Source of the DNA: Deltaproteobacteria bacterium | GTDB taxonomy: Bacteria > Desulfobacterota > JACPFL01 | Direction of reading: 5' to 3' | NCBI GenBank assembly: GCA_016183025.1 | Contig: JACPFL010000097.1 | Coordinates: 1-33,400, forward strand | Length of the DNA stretch: 33,400 bases | Shown: positions 24,086 through 32,979 of the stretch, in pieces | Layout: every line of letters begins with the position of its first letter | Numbering within the stretch: the first letter of the stretch is position 1 | Translations under genes and position numbers: made by a program | The notes under the pieces: model-generated | Told to the model about the DNA's origin: nothing | Databases searched by the model: none | The model's input: the letters and a program-made list of their open reading frames with translations, nothing else

Positions 24086-25309
24086 ATGACCTATGATCTC
24101 CTGCTCAAGGGCGGGCGGATCGTGGACCCTGCCCAGGAGCTGGACTGCATCGCACACCTGGGGATCTCGGGCGGCCGGATCGCCGGGATCAGCCCCGACA
24201 TCGGGGCGGGCCAGGCACGGCGCACCCTGGATGTCACCGGCCTGCTGGTCCTCCCCGGCCTGATCGATCTGCACGTGCACTGCTACCAGCATGTGCTCTC
24301 CTCGGGACTCCAGCCGGACTCGGTGGGGGTGCACGCGGGGGTCACGAGCGTCGTCGACCAGGGGAGCGTCGGGGTCTACACCTTCCAGGGCTTCAGGAAG
24401 TTCATCGTCGAGCCCGCCTCCACGGCGGTCTACTGCTTCCTCTCCGCCACCTGCATGGGCGCCCCCACGCAGATCTTCCGGACCCCCGCCCTGTTGGGGC
24501 CGGAGCTGATCGACGTGGAAGCCACCGTCCAGCTCATCCAGGCCCACCGCGACATCATCCGGGGCGTCAAGGTCTTCGGAGAGACCGGCAGCTTCTCCCG
24601 CTGGGGCGGTGAGGTCGTGGCCCTCGGAAAGCGGATCGCGGCCATGGCCGGGGTCCCCCTCTACGTCCACACCGGCAGCCTGCTCCCGGTCCGCGAGCCC
24701 TTCGCCCTCAGCCCCGAGGACGTGCTCCCCAAGCTCCTGCCCATGCTGGGCCCGGGCGACATCCTGGCCCATCCCTTCAGCTTCGCTCCCGGCGGGATGA
24801 CGACCCCCGACGGTCGGGTCCTGCCGGCGGTTTTGGATGCCATGGAACAGGGGGTCCGGGTGGACGTGGGGCACGGGCTCCACTTCAGCTTCGAGGTGGC
24901 GCGCAAGGTCCTGGACCAGGGGCTCATCCCCTTCACGATCGGCTCGGACCAGCACGGCGATCTGGACATCCCCGGCATGTCCACCCGCAGCGACACCAGC
25001 CTCACCCTGGCGATGTCAAAGCTCCTGACCTTGGGACTGGCGTTCCCCCAGGTCCTGGCCATGGCCACGGTCAAGCCCGCGACGGCCCGCGGGCTCGCGG
25101 ACCGGGCCGGCGGCCTGAAGCCCGGGATGCCTGCGGACATCTCGGTGATCGCCCTGCAGGAGGGGCGATGGACCTACCGGGACTGCGTGGGTGGGACCCT
25201 GGAGGGGCGGCAGCGGCTTGTCCCGGTCATGGCCATCCGGGGCGGCCGCGTCTATCCGGTGAACTCGGCCTTCCTCCCCTCGCTGGAAGCCCTGCAGGAG
25301 GGCGAGTGA
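24086..25309 (+). CDS. Amidohydrolase / dihydroorotase-like metal-dependent hydrolase
   Basis: MTYDLLLKGGRIVDPAQELDCIAHLGISGGRIAGI...LLVLPGLIDLHVHCYQH...VKVFGETGSFSR...GSDQHGDLDIPG...LKPGMPADISVIAL; SD GGGAGGTGAT upstream. Confidence 0.9.
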   Translation: MTYDLLLKGGRIVDPAQELDCIAHLGISGGRIAGISPDIGAGQARRTLDVTGLLVLPGLIDLHVHCYQHVLSSGLQPDSVGVHAGVTSVVDQGSVGVYTFQGFRKFIVEPASTAVYCFLSATCMGAPTQIFRTPALLGPELIDVEATVQLIQAHRDIIRGVKVFGETGSFSRWGGEVVALGKRIAAMAGVPLYVHTGSLLPVREPFALSPEDVLPKLLPMLGPGDILAHPFSFAPGGMTTPDGRVLPAVLDAMEQGVRVDVGHGLHFSFEVARKVLDQGLIPFTIGSDQHGDLDIPGMSTRSDTSLTLAMSKLLTLGLAFPQVLAMATVKPATARGLADRAGGLKPGMPADISVIALQEGRWTYRDCVGGTLEGRQRLVPVMAIRGGRVYPVNSAFLPSLEALQEGE

Positions 25310-25323
25310 CGGCTGCTCGCCTG

Positions 25324-25974
25324 TCATGGGTCACCTTCGATCCGTGCGCGGACGAAGGAGGCCAGCGCGGCGGTCACCTCGTCCAGGCGTCCTTCGAAGA
25401 AGTGGTCAGCCCCCTCGATCCAGGCCAGCGCCTTTGGCCCCGGCGCAGCCTCGTAGAGACTCTGTAGCGCTGCTGGGTCCCCGAACTCATCCTGGCTCCC
25501 CTGAACCAGCAGCACGGGTTTCCGGCAGTCCCGGAGGAAGCTGAACTCCGCGGTCTTCGTGGGAATGCCGATCCCGACAAGGGTGGAGACCCGCGGGTCC
25601 GCGCACCCCACGCGCAGCCCGACCCAGGCCCCGAACGAGTACCCTGCGACCCACACGTCCCGCATCGGGAATCGGCCTGCCAGGTAGTCCAGCGCCGCCC
25701 GGACGTCCTCCTGCTCACCTTCGCCGTGGGCAAAGCTCCCGGTGCTCCGCCCCACGCCACGGAAATTGAAGCGCAGGACCCCGAAGCCCGCCTCCCTCAG
25801 CGTGCGGGCCGCGTAGTAGACGACCTTGTTGTGCATGGTCCCGCCGTACTCGGGGTGCGGATGGCAGAGCACCGCGAGCCGGTCCGGTGGTCCCCCCTCG
25901 GGGAGCTGGAGGATCCCCTCCAGCTGCCCGTCGGCCTTTGGAATCGTCAGGCTCGAGGTGTGGGGCGCGTCCAT
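25324..25974 (-). CDS. Alpha/beta hydrolase
   Basis: LAVLCHPHPEYGGTMHNKVVYYAARTLREAGFGVLRFNFRGVGRSTG...VAGYSFGAWVGLRVG...WIEGADHFFEGRLDEV. Confidence 0.9.
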   Translation of the reverse strand: MDAPHTSSLTIPKADGQLEGILQLPEGGPPDRLAVLCHPHPEYGGTMHNKVVYYAARTLREAGFGVLRFNFRGVGRSTGSFAHGEGEQEDVRAALDYLAGRFPMRDVWVAGYSFGAWVGLRVGCADPRVSTLVGIGIPTKTAEFSFLRDCRKPVLLVQGSQDEFGDPAALQSLYEAAPGPKALAWIEGADHFFEGRLDEVTAALASFVRARIEGDP

Positions 25975-26438
25975 CAGAGCGGCTCGTCCAGGGCCAGGAT
26001 CTCGTCGAACGCATAGCGGAGCGCCCAGGCCCTGGCTGCCATCCCCGGAACCCGATCCGCCTCGGTCCTCCCTCCCAGGAGCCGGGTCCGGGCGCGGGTC
26101 ATAATCGCGGAGGGGTGCTTGCAGTGGCTGATCTCCTCAATGAGGAGTTTCGCCAGGGCATCGTAGATCTCGAAGGTCTCCCGGTGATAGCCGATGTTGT
26201 AGAGCGGCGCCATCCGGTTGATGATCTCGACGATGGCTTCCTGCACCTCACCCAGCGTGACGCAGGCGGGCTCGGGAGCCCCCGGCGGGGAGGCGCGATC
26301 CGGATCCCCTGGCCGGACGGCCTCTGGCCTTCCGGGCTCCGTGGAGAGCTGGGCCAGGCCGCTGACGACCCCGGGCAGACCCAGGATCACGACCCCCAGC
26401 CCGAGGGCCCTCAGGATCAGGAGGGACCGACCGGCCAC
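25974..26438 (-). CDS. Uncharacterised exported protein
   Basis: Proposed GTG start at 26438 gives MAGRSLLILRALGLGVVILGLPGVVSGLAQLS (signal peptide-like), then ...VQEAIVEIINRMAPLYNIGYHRETFEIYDALAKLLIEEISHC...; SD-like GGGAAGGG upstream. The longer ORF start (26537) would run through a terminator hairpin. TGATG overlap with the hydrolase. Confidence 0.65.
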   Translation of the reverse strand: MAGRSLLILRALGLGVVILGLPGVVSGLAQLSTEPGRPEAVRPGDPDRASPPGAPEPACVTLGEVQEAIVEIINRMAPLYNIGYHRETFEIYDALAKLLIEEISHCKHPSAIMTRARTRLLGGRTEADRVPGMAARAWALRYAFDEILALDEPL

Positions 26439-26457
26439 GCGCCCTTCCCGCAAAACG

Positions 26458-26494
26458 CGAAGGCCGCCCCGGCGTCCTGCCGGCGCGGCCTTCG
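26458..26494 (-). terminator. Rho-independent terminator of the downstream-ending amidohydrolase gene
   Basis: CGAAGGCCGC-C-CCGGC-GTCCT-GCCGG-C-GCGGCCTTCG: 10-bp plus 5-bp stem, 5-nt loop, followed on the minus strand by CGTTTTGC; 40 nt past the stop at 26534. Confidence 0.8.
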
Positions 26495-26533
26495 AGGCAC
26501 TCCTCATTGGCTCGCCCGGTGGCGGGCGATCTA

Positions 26534-27541
26534 TCACGAGAGCTTGAAGAACCGCTTCGCGTTCTCGCTCAGGATCCTCCGCTTCAGCCCGTCCGACAGG
26601 TCGGACCGCTTCTCGATCATGTGCGCAGAGTCGAAGGTCATGTCCCAGTGCGGGTAGTCCGAGGCGTAGAGGATCTGCGTCTCGCCGACCCGCTCCGCGA
26701 CGTAAGCGATCATCTCCTCATCCGGCTCACACCCAAAGTAGAGCTGCCCCGTCTTCAGGTACTCGCTCGGCTTCCGCTTCAGCACCGGCGCCTCCACCCG
26801 CCCCCGCATCTCGTACTCCTCATCCATCCGCTCGAACCAGAACGGCACCCACCCCACCCCCGCCTCCAGGAAGCCGATCTTCAGCCGCGGGAACAGCTCC
26901 GGGATCCCCCCGAAGATCATCCCCGCGCACTGCCGCATGATCGGAAACGGGTGCGCGCAGGTGTGCAGCGCCAAGAACTGCTCGAAGATCTCCAGCCCCG
27001 GCTCCTCACCCCCGCTGGCGTGGATGCAGATCGGCACGTCCAGCCGCTGCGCCTCCGCGTAGATCGGCCAGAACTCCTTGTGCCCCAGGTTCTTCCCGTG
27101 CCCGTGCGCGGCCAGCATCCCTCCCAGCAACCCCAGCTTCGTCACAGCCCGGTTCAGCTCCTTCGCCGCCTCGGGGACGTCCTGCGTCTGCAGCAGCGCC
27201 ACGCCCTTCAGGCGCGGCGCCTGCCGCCCCACGTCCGCCAGGAGTTCGTTGTACGCCCGGCACAAGCGCACCGCCCACTCCGGCTCCCGCACCCGGCCGA
27301 TGAAGAGCCCGTTGGTCGGGAACAGGACCGAGATGTCCACCCCCTGCAAATCCATGTCCTTCAGCCGGGTCTCGATGTCGAACGTCCGCCTCCCCATGGT
27401 GCCGTAGATGTGGCGGTCCCAGTTTTCCTGGGGGTAGTACGGCTTGCGGCGCCGGTTGTAGGGTTCACCGAGGTAGCGGTCGAGATCTTCGTCGCGTTCC
27501 AGGATGTGCCCGTCGGCATCAATGACCGTCAGCCCTTGCAT
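26534..27541 (-). CDS. Amidohydrolase family protein (ACMSD-like TIM barrel)
   Basis: MQGLTVIDADGHILERDEDLDRYLGEPY...IETRLKDMDLQGVDISVLFPT...CIHASGG...FLEAGVGWVPFWFERMDEEY...ILYASDYPHWD. Confidence 0.92.
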   Translation of the reverse strand: MQGLTVIDADGHILERDEDLDRYLGEPYNRRRKPYYPQENWDRHIYGTMGRRTFDIETRLKDMDLQGVDISVLFPTNGLFIGRVREPEWAVRLCRAYNELLADVGRQAPRLKGVALLQTQDVPEAAKELNRAVTKLGLLGGMLAAHGHGKNLGHKEFWPIYAEAQRLDVPICIHASGGEEPGLEIFEQFLALHTCAHPFPIMRQCAGMIFGGIPELFPRLKIGFLEAGVGWVPFWFERMDEEYEMRGRVEAPVLKRKPSEYLKTGQLYFGCEPDEEMIAYVAERVGETQILYASDYPHWDMTFDSAHMIEKRSDLSDGLKRRILSENAKRFFKLS

Positions 27542-27594
27542 AGCCTTCCCCCTCCCTCAGGCAGATCCGCCCTCGGACCTGCGATTAAGGTAGG

Positions 27595-27623
27595 ATTATA
27601 GGGCGAAGAGGCGGGCGCTTCAA
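27595..27623 (-). promoter_or_regulatory. Sigma70 promoter of the ACMSD-like amidohydrolase
   Basis: Minus strand TTGAAG-N17-TATAAT (perfect -10), SD GGGAGGGGGAAGG before the ATG at 27541. Confidence 0.8.
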
Positions 27624-27668
27624 GGCCTTCCCCCCCACGCTTCTCGACTCAGAGAGGGTCAGCCGACG

Positions 27669-29372
27669 CTATGCCCGACGGGCCTGGGCCGCGCGGTGGA
27701 AGGCCAGGTGGGAGCGGGCGAAGCGCTCCATGAGGGCGCTGCACTCCTCCCCGTCCAGGAGGATCTCCACCACCGTCGGCTTCTGGCCGAGCCCCACCTC
27801 CTTGAGGGCGCCCTCCAGCTCCGCCTCCCGGCTAACCCGCCGGCCCTCGGCGCCGAAGGACGCCGCCAGGGCAGCGAAGTCCGGATTGGTGAGATCCACG
27901 CCGATGTAGCGCCCGCCATAGCGCTGCCGCTGGTGGTCCTTGATCCCGAGGAACCCCATGTTGTTGAACACCACCACCCCCACCCCGAGGCCGCAGCGGC
28001 AGGCCGTCTCGAGCTCCCCCAGGGTCATGGCGAAATCGCCGTCCCCGACCAGGGCGACCACCTGACGCCGGGGGAAGGCCAGCTTGGCGCCGAGCGCCGC
28101 CGGGAACGCAAACCCCATGGAGGCGAGCCCCGTGGAGTGGAGGTAGCGGCGAGGCCCCTTCACCGGAAGCTTGCTGAAGAAGGACGTGTGTTGCCCGGCC
28201 CCCACACAGAGGAGCGCGTCAGGATCCAGGCCCTCCATGAGGGCCTTCACGAGCTGGTCCGGCCGCACTCGCCCACCCCGGGGGACGTCCGCAAAGAGGG
28301 CTGCCTGCTCCTTCTCCCACGCCCGCTTCAGCTCCCCCGTCCGGTTCTCCCAGCCCAGGCCAGGCCGGGCCCCCCGGTGGTCCATCTCCGTCTGCAGGGC
28401 TTCGAGAAACGCCAGGATGTCGCCGGACATGGCGAGAGCCGCGGGATACGGGACACCGAGGCGTGCCGGATCGATCTCCACCTGGATGATCCGGGCTACC
28501 TGGGGAATGAGCGTCCAGTTCAAGGTCGCCGTATCGGAGAAGCGGGCCCCGAGGGCCAGGATCAGGTCCGCGCTGGCCAGGGCCCCGGACGCCGTTTCGC
28601 TCCCCATCTGTCCGACCGGCCCGAGAGCGCAGGGGTGATCCTCCGGGAGGATTCCCCTCCCCATCCCCGTCGTCAGGACAGGGAGCCGCAGCCGCTCGAC
28701 AAGGCCCCGGAGGGCCTCGCCGGCCCCGGAGCTGACCGCGCCTCCTCCGGCAAGGACAACGGGCGCCCGGGCTTCGAGGAGGAGGGCGACGGCGGCCTCG
28801 ACTTCTTTCCGGGACGGGGAAGGGCGATGGAGGGGGAGGGTGAGCGGGCCAGGCCCGGGGTCATTCCCCTCGACCGCGGCCTGCTGAACATCCTTGGGGA
28901 TCCCGACGAAGACCGGTCCTGGCCGCCCGGAGACGGTGGCGGTGAGGGCCTGACGCAGGCTCCTCGGAAGCTCCCCTGCCGTGGGCGCACGGACCGCCCA
29001 CTTTGTGATGGGCCGGAACAGAGAGAGCAGGTCCACGATATGGCGACCGTCTCGCGGGAGCCTCCAGCTCTCCTCTTCGCCGGCGATGACCAGCAGGGGG
29101 ACCGAATCTTTGAAGGCAGAGGCGACTCCACAGACGACGTTGCAGGCCCCCGGCCCGCCCTGCACCAGACACGCGGCGAGGGAGCCGGTGGCCCTGGCGT
29201 ACCCGTCCGCCATGGCCGCCGCCCCATGCTCGTGGCGGGCCGAGAGGTAGGTCACCTCCCCCTGGGCGTGCAGGGCGTCGAGGATGTCGAGGGTGGTCGT
29301 GCTGGACACGCCGAACGCGTACCGCACCCCGGCAGCGGCCAGGAACCGGACGGTCAGCTCCGCCCCGGTCAT
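27669..29372 (-). CDS. Thiamine pyrophosphate-dependent enzyme (acetolactate synthase / benzoylformate decarboxylase-like)
   Basis: MTGAELTVRFLAAAGVRYAFGVSSTTTLDILDALHAQGEVTYLSARHEHGAAAMADGYARATG...GDGDFAMTLGELETACRCGLGVGVVVFNN. Confidence 0.92.
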   Translation of the reverse strand: MTGAELTVRFLAAAGVRYAFGVSSTTTLDILDALHAQGEVTYLSARHEHGAAAMADGYARATGSLAACLVQGGPGACNVVCGVASAFKDSVPLLVIAGEEESWRLPRDGRHIVDLLSLFRPITKWAVRAPTAGELPRSLRQALTATVSGRPGPVFVGIPKDVQQAAVEGNDPGPGPLTLPLHRPSPSRKEVEAAVALLLEARAPVVLAGGGAVSSGAGEALRGLVERLRLPVLTTGMGRGILPEDHPCALGPVGQMGSETASGALASADLILALGARFSDTATLNWTLIPQVARIIQVEIDPARLGVPYPAALAMSGDILAFLEALQTEMDHRGARPGLGWENRTGELKRAWEKEQAALFADVPRGGRVRPDQLVKALMEGLDPDALLCVGAGQHTSFFSKLPVKGPRRYLHSTGLASMGFAFPAALGAKLAFPRRQVVALVGDGDFAMTLGELETACRCGLGVGVVVFNNMGFLGIKDHQRQRYGGRYIGVDLTNPDFAALAASFGAEGRRVSREAELEGALKEVGLGQKPTVVEILLDGEECSALMERFARSHLAFHRAAQARRA

Positions 29373-30382
29373 CGACCGCCCTCCGGCACGGCGAAGAGCT
29401 CGACGGCCTTCGCGGGCTTGTCCATGGCCCTGACCTCGTACATCCGGTCATAGAACGTTTGGACCTTGCCGAGCATCTCGGACGTCAGCGGCTGATTGAT
29501 CCAGTTCCGCCGCTGCGCCTGGAGGACCTCCCGGGCCATCGCCTCGTCCAGGCGGAATTGCTTGTTCGAGGCAAACCGCTTCGCCACCGCCTCCGCGTTT
29601 TCCTCCAGGAGCCCCGCGGTCTCGAAGATCGCCCGGACCAGGCTCCAGATCGCCTGGGGCTGACGCCGCAGGGTCTCGGCTTTGGCCACGAGGGCCGTGT
29701 GGAACCATGGGGTGCCGAAGGCCTTCTCGTAGATCTCCTGCGGCGCCCCCAGGGCCCGGAACCTGCCGCTCTTCAGGGCCCTGAAGGTATGAGGCTCGAA
29801 GAGCGTCCCTCCCGCCAGGTCTCCCCGCTCGAGGGCGGCCACGAGGGTCGGCGGCGGGAGGGACTTGAGCTGGAGGTCCTTTTTCACATCGATGCGGACG
29901 GCCCGGAACGCGAAGTCGGTGATGTAGTACCCGGTCCCGCTGAGGGTCGTCACCCCGAACGGTTTCCCCCGGAACTCCTCGATCCTCGTAATGGGGGACT
30001 CCTTCCGCACCACGATCATGTAGTCCGCTTTGCTGGCCAGGGCGACCCCTCTGACCGGGATCCCCTCGGCCACCATGACCGCCAGGGGGAGGACCCCGAA
30101 GTTCACGTCGATGTCAACTGCGCCGGCCTTGATGGCGTTGTACTTGTCTCCGGCTGCCATGAACGCCTTCACGGTGATCTCGATCCCGTACTTCTTCCGG
30201 TAGTCCCCATACCGCGCCTGATACTCCGGAGAGGTGAGCAGCTCCAGGGCCTGGATCTCAGCGTTCGTGGCGACGATGTACACGACGTTGAGTTTGACCT
30301 GGCCGTGGCTCACCGATGGCGCACCCCCGATGAGCACGAGGACGAGGACTGCGGCGAGAAGAATCCCTGCTCGAGGTGCCAT
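29369..30382 (-). CDS. ABC transporter substrate-binding protein (NitT/TauT/SsuA-like)
   Basis: MAPRAGILLAAVLVLVLIGGAPSVSHGQVKLNVVYIVATNAEIQALELLTSPEYQARYGDYRKKYGIEITVKAFMAAGDKYNAIKAGAVDIDVNFG; ATGA overlap with the TPP enzyme gene. Confidence 0.88.
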   Translation of the reverse strand: MAPRAGILLAAVLVLVLIGGAPSVSHGQVKLNVVYIVATNAEIQALELLTSPEYQARYGDYRKKYGIEITVKAFMAAGDKYNAIKAGAVDIDVNFGVLPLAVMVAEGIPVRGVALASKADYMIVVRKESPITRIEEFRGKPFGVTTLSGTGYYITDFAFRAVRIDVKKDLQLKSLPPPTLVAALERGDLAGGTLFEPHTFRALKSGRFRALGAPQEIYEKAFGTPWFHTALVAKAETLRRQPQAIWSLVRAIFETAGLLEENAEAVAKRFASNKQFRLDEAMAREVLQAQRRNWINQPLTSEMLGKVQTFYDRMYEVRAMDKPAKAVELFAVPEGGR

Positions 30383-30443
30383 GGTCACTCCCTCCTTTTC
30401 CTGCTCCCGGCTTGCCAACCTGACGCCCTCCGCTCTCCTGCCC

Positions 30444-31337
30444 TCATCGCGAAGGGCCGACGCGCATGAACCCTGCATGGGCCAGGCGCTCGACGAAAGC
30501 CGTGAGACGGCCCTCCCCTCCCCCGGGTGGGAGCTCGCCAAGCCGGAGGGCGGCGATCCCCCGGAGCAGGGCCCCGGTCGCCGGCGCCATGATCGCCCTG
30601 AGGCCGGCCTCCTCGGCCATGGCCTCGTACTGGTCCATCTCCTCGGCCCGGCGGGCTGCGTGATACCCGAGACTCGGCAGGAACGGCTCCATGGTTCCCA
30701 TGAGCCCCGCGAAATCCTCCCGGAACTTCTCCAAAGCCGCCTCGAAGACGCCGACCGCCTGGGCCGTCACCAGGGCCTCCGTGAGCTGGGCGGCCAGCCC
30801 CTTGTTCAGACCGGCGTAGACCATCTTGAGCGCCGAGGCCTGACCGATCCTCTCCCCGAGGAAGCCGAGGCGGAGCCCGCAGCCCTCAAGCGGCTTGATC
30901 CGATGCGCCTCGGGACCCGACAGGTAGACGACACACCCCCCTGGAAGAGTAGCAGCAGCGCCGATGATCGCGCCATCCACGCAGCTCCCCCCGGCCTCTC
31001 CGATGGCCTCCCCGATCTCCCTGGCGACGCGCGGGGAGATGGCATTGGCCTCGAGGAAGACGGGCGAGGCCCCGGAACCCCTCATCGCCCGGGCCACACT
31101 GGAGGCGACCAGGGGGGCCGCCGTGGGCGGGACCAGGGAGACGATGAGGTCCGCCTCCTCGACCACCTGGGCGATCCCCGGCAGCTCCTCCACCCCCGCC
31201 TCATCCCGAAGCCGGCGGGTCCGCTCCCCCCTTCCCCCGCTATGGGTGACCACCCGAATGCCATGCGCCCGCAAGAGCCTGGCCCAGGCCGCGCCCATCT
31301 GGCCGATGCTGAAGATCCCTACGGTCCTGAAGGCCAT
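30444..31337 (-). CDS. NAD(P)-dependent dehydrogenase, 6PGDH-like N-terminus with DUF1932-type C-terminus
   Basis: MAFRTVGIFSIGQMGAAWARLLRAHGIRVVTHSGGRGERTRRLRDEAGVEELPGIAQVVEEADLIVSLVPP...LKMVYAGLNKGLAAQLTEAL. Confidence 0.85.
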   Translation of the reverse strand: MAFRTVGIFSIGQMGAAWARLLRAHGIRVVTHSGGRGERTRRLRDEAGVEELPGIAQVVEEADLIVSLVPPTAAPLVASSVARAMRGSGASPVFLEANAISPRVAREIGEAIGEAGGSCVDGAIIGAAATLPGGCVVYLSGPEAHRIKPLEGCGLRLGFLGERIGQASALKMVYAGLNKGLAAQLTEALVTAQAVGVFEAALEKFREDFAGLMGTMEPFLPSLGYHAARRAEEMDQYEAMAEEAGLRAIMAPATGALLRGIAALRLGELPPGGGEGRLTAFVERLAHAGFMRVGPSR

Positions 31338-32116
31338 TCCTCCTTCTCCCCTCTGTGCTGGACCCTCGTCTCCTCAAAGGCCTCGAGGATCACCCGTTCC
31401 ACCTCGAACAGCTCGGCGGAGCCATACCGCCTGGGCCGCGGCAGGCCCACGGGGATCTCCCGGGCCACCCTGGTGGGCTTTGGCGTGTACAGGAGCACGC
31501 GATCCGCCAGGTAGGCCGCCTCCGTGATGTCGTGGGTCACAAAGAGAACCGTGACCCGGTTCTTCATCCACGTCTGAACCAGCTCCGCCCGGAGATGCCT
31601 GGCCGTGATCTCGTCGAGGCTGCTGAACGGCTCGTCCATGAGCAGGAGGGCCGGCTCGCGGCAGTAGGCCCGGGCCACCGCCACCCGGTGTTGCATCCCC
31701 CCCGAGATCTGATGCGGGGAGTAGTGGCGGTACTCAGCGAGGTTGACCAGGTCGCGGACCGCCTGGATCCGATCCTCCTCCCCCTGGACCCATCGCCCGG
31801 TCTCGGCCCGCAGGGCGAATCGGAGGTTCTCCTCGACCGTCCGCCACGGGAACAGTCTCGGCTGCTGGAAGACGTACCCGTAGCGCAATGGTGTCTGCCG
31901 GAGAGGCCGGCCGTCCAGGAGGATCTCCCCTCCGCTCGGCGGGAGCAGGCCGGCGATCAGGTTCAGGGTGATGGACTTTCCGGAGCCGGAGGGGCCGAGA
32001 AGGCAGAGGAACTCTCCCTCTCTCACGGTGAAGCTCACCCGGTCGAGGACCAGGAGGGGCCCGCCATCGGCGCGGCGAAAGGTCCGGCTCACCTCCTGAA
32101 GGGCGATCGTGCTCAC
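31319..32116 (-). CDS. ABC transporter ATP-binding protein (NitT/TauT/SsuB type)
   Basis: GPSGSGKSITLNLIAG; ISGGMQHRVAVARAYCREPALLLMDEPFSSLD. Confidence 0.94.
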   Translation of the reverse strand: MSTIALQEVSRTFRRADGGPLLVLDRVSFTVREGEFLCLLGPSGSGKSITLNLIAGLLPPSGGEILLDGRPLRQTPLRYGYVFQQPRLFPWRTVEENLRFALRAETGRWVQGEEDRIQAVRDLVNLAEYRHYSPHQISGGMQHRVAVARAYCREPALLLMDEPFSSLDEITARHLRAELVQTWMKNRVTVLFVTHDITEAAYLADRVLLYTPKPTRVAREIPVGLPRPRRYGSAELFEVERVILEAFEETRVQHRGEKEEWPSGP

Positions 32117-32119
32117 CGA

Positions 32120-32944
32120 TCAGGCCCTCCTCCACCGCATCAGCGCGCGGTCCAGGGGGCGGATCAACCCGTACTCCGTGGCCCACATGAGGCAGACCAG
32201 CCAGAGGGTCCAGGCCAGGAGCTCAGGAGTCTCGACATTCTGCCAGGCCCGGTAGAGGCTCAGCCCGACCCCCTCCAGCCCCGTGATCAGCTCGGCCAGG
32301 ACACTGATCTTCCAGGCAAACCCCACCATGATCCGCACGCCGCCGAGGAGGTACGGGGTCAGGCTCGGGACCACTACGTGGCGGAGGACCATCCCGCGCT
32401 TCGCATTCACCGTCCTGGCCACCTGGAGGTACTCCGGGTCAAGGTTCTTCAGCCCCTCCCAGGTGTTCATGGCGATGATCGGGAAACAGACCACCTGGAT
32501 GACGAACAGGGCGGCCACCAGGGTGACCCCGAACCAGATCACGGCGAAGAGCGACCAGATGACCGGAGGGATGGTCTGGAAGAAGTGGACGATGGCGAGG
32601 AAGGTCGACTCGCGCCATCTCAGGAGAAACCCGAAGAGGAGGCCGGTGAACAGGGCGAAAAGGCTCCCGATGGCCACGGTCCTCACCGTCGAGAGCGTGG
32701 CCGACAGGACCTCCCCGGTCAGGAAAGTCCCCCGGAGGGCCCGGAGGACCATGGGGAGGGAGGGGAACAGCGAAGGCGGGCTCAGATGGGCCAGGAAGCT
32801 CCAGACCGCCACGATCACCCCGCCGGCGACCGCCAGGGCCGCCAGCCGTCGCAGCGGCGCCCCTGAACCCCCCGTCCGGGATCTCCCCGACCCCCGGGCC
32901 CACCGTGGTGGCAGATGGCCAATCTGCGACGGCGACACCGTCAT
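32120..32944 (-). CDS. ABC transporter permease
   Basis: MTVSPSQIGHLPPRW...GGVIVAVWSFLAHLSPPSLFPSLPMVLRAL...AMNTWEGLKNLDPEYLQVARTVNAKRGMVLRHVVVPSLTPYLLGGVRIMVGFAWKISVLAELITG. Confidence 0.9.
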   Translation of the reverse strand: MTVSPSQIGHLPPRWARGSGRSRTGGSGAPLRRLAALAVAGGVIVAVWSFLAHLSPPSLFPSLPMVLRALRGTFLTGEVLSATLSTVRTVAIGSLFALFTGLLFGFLLRWRESTFLAIVHFFQTIPPVIWSLFAVIWFGVTLVAALFVIQVVCFPIIAMNTWEGLKNLDPEYLQVARTVNAKRGMVLRHVVVPSLTPYLLGGVRIMVGFAWKISVLAELITGLEGVGLSLYRAWQNVETPELLAWTLWLVCLMWATEYGLIRPLDRALMRWRRA

Positions 32945-32979
32945 GGCGTCCTGCGGCCCGGCGATCAGCCTGTCGCGGC

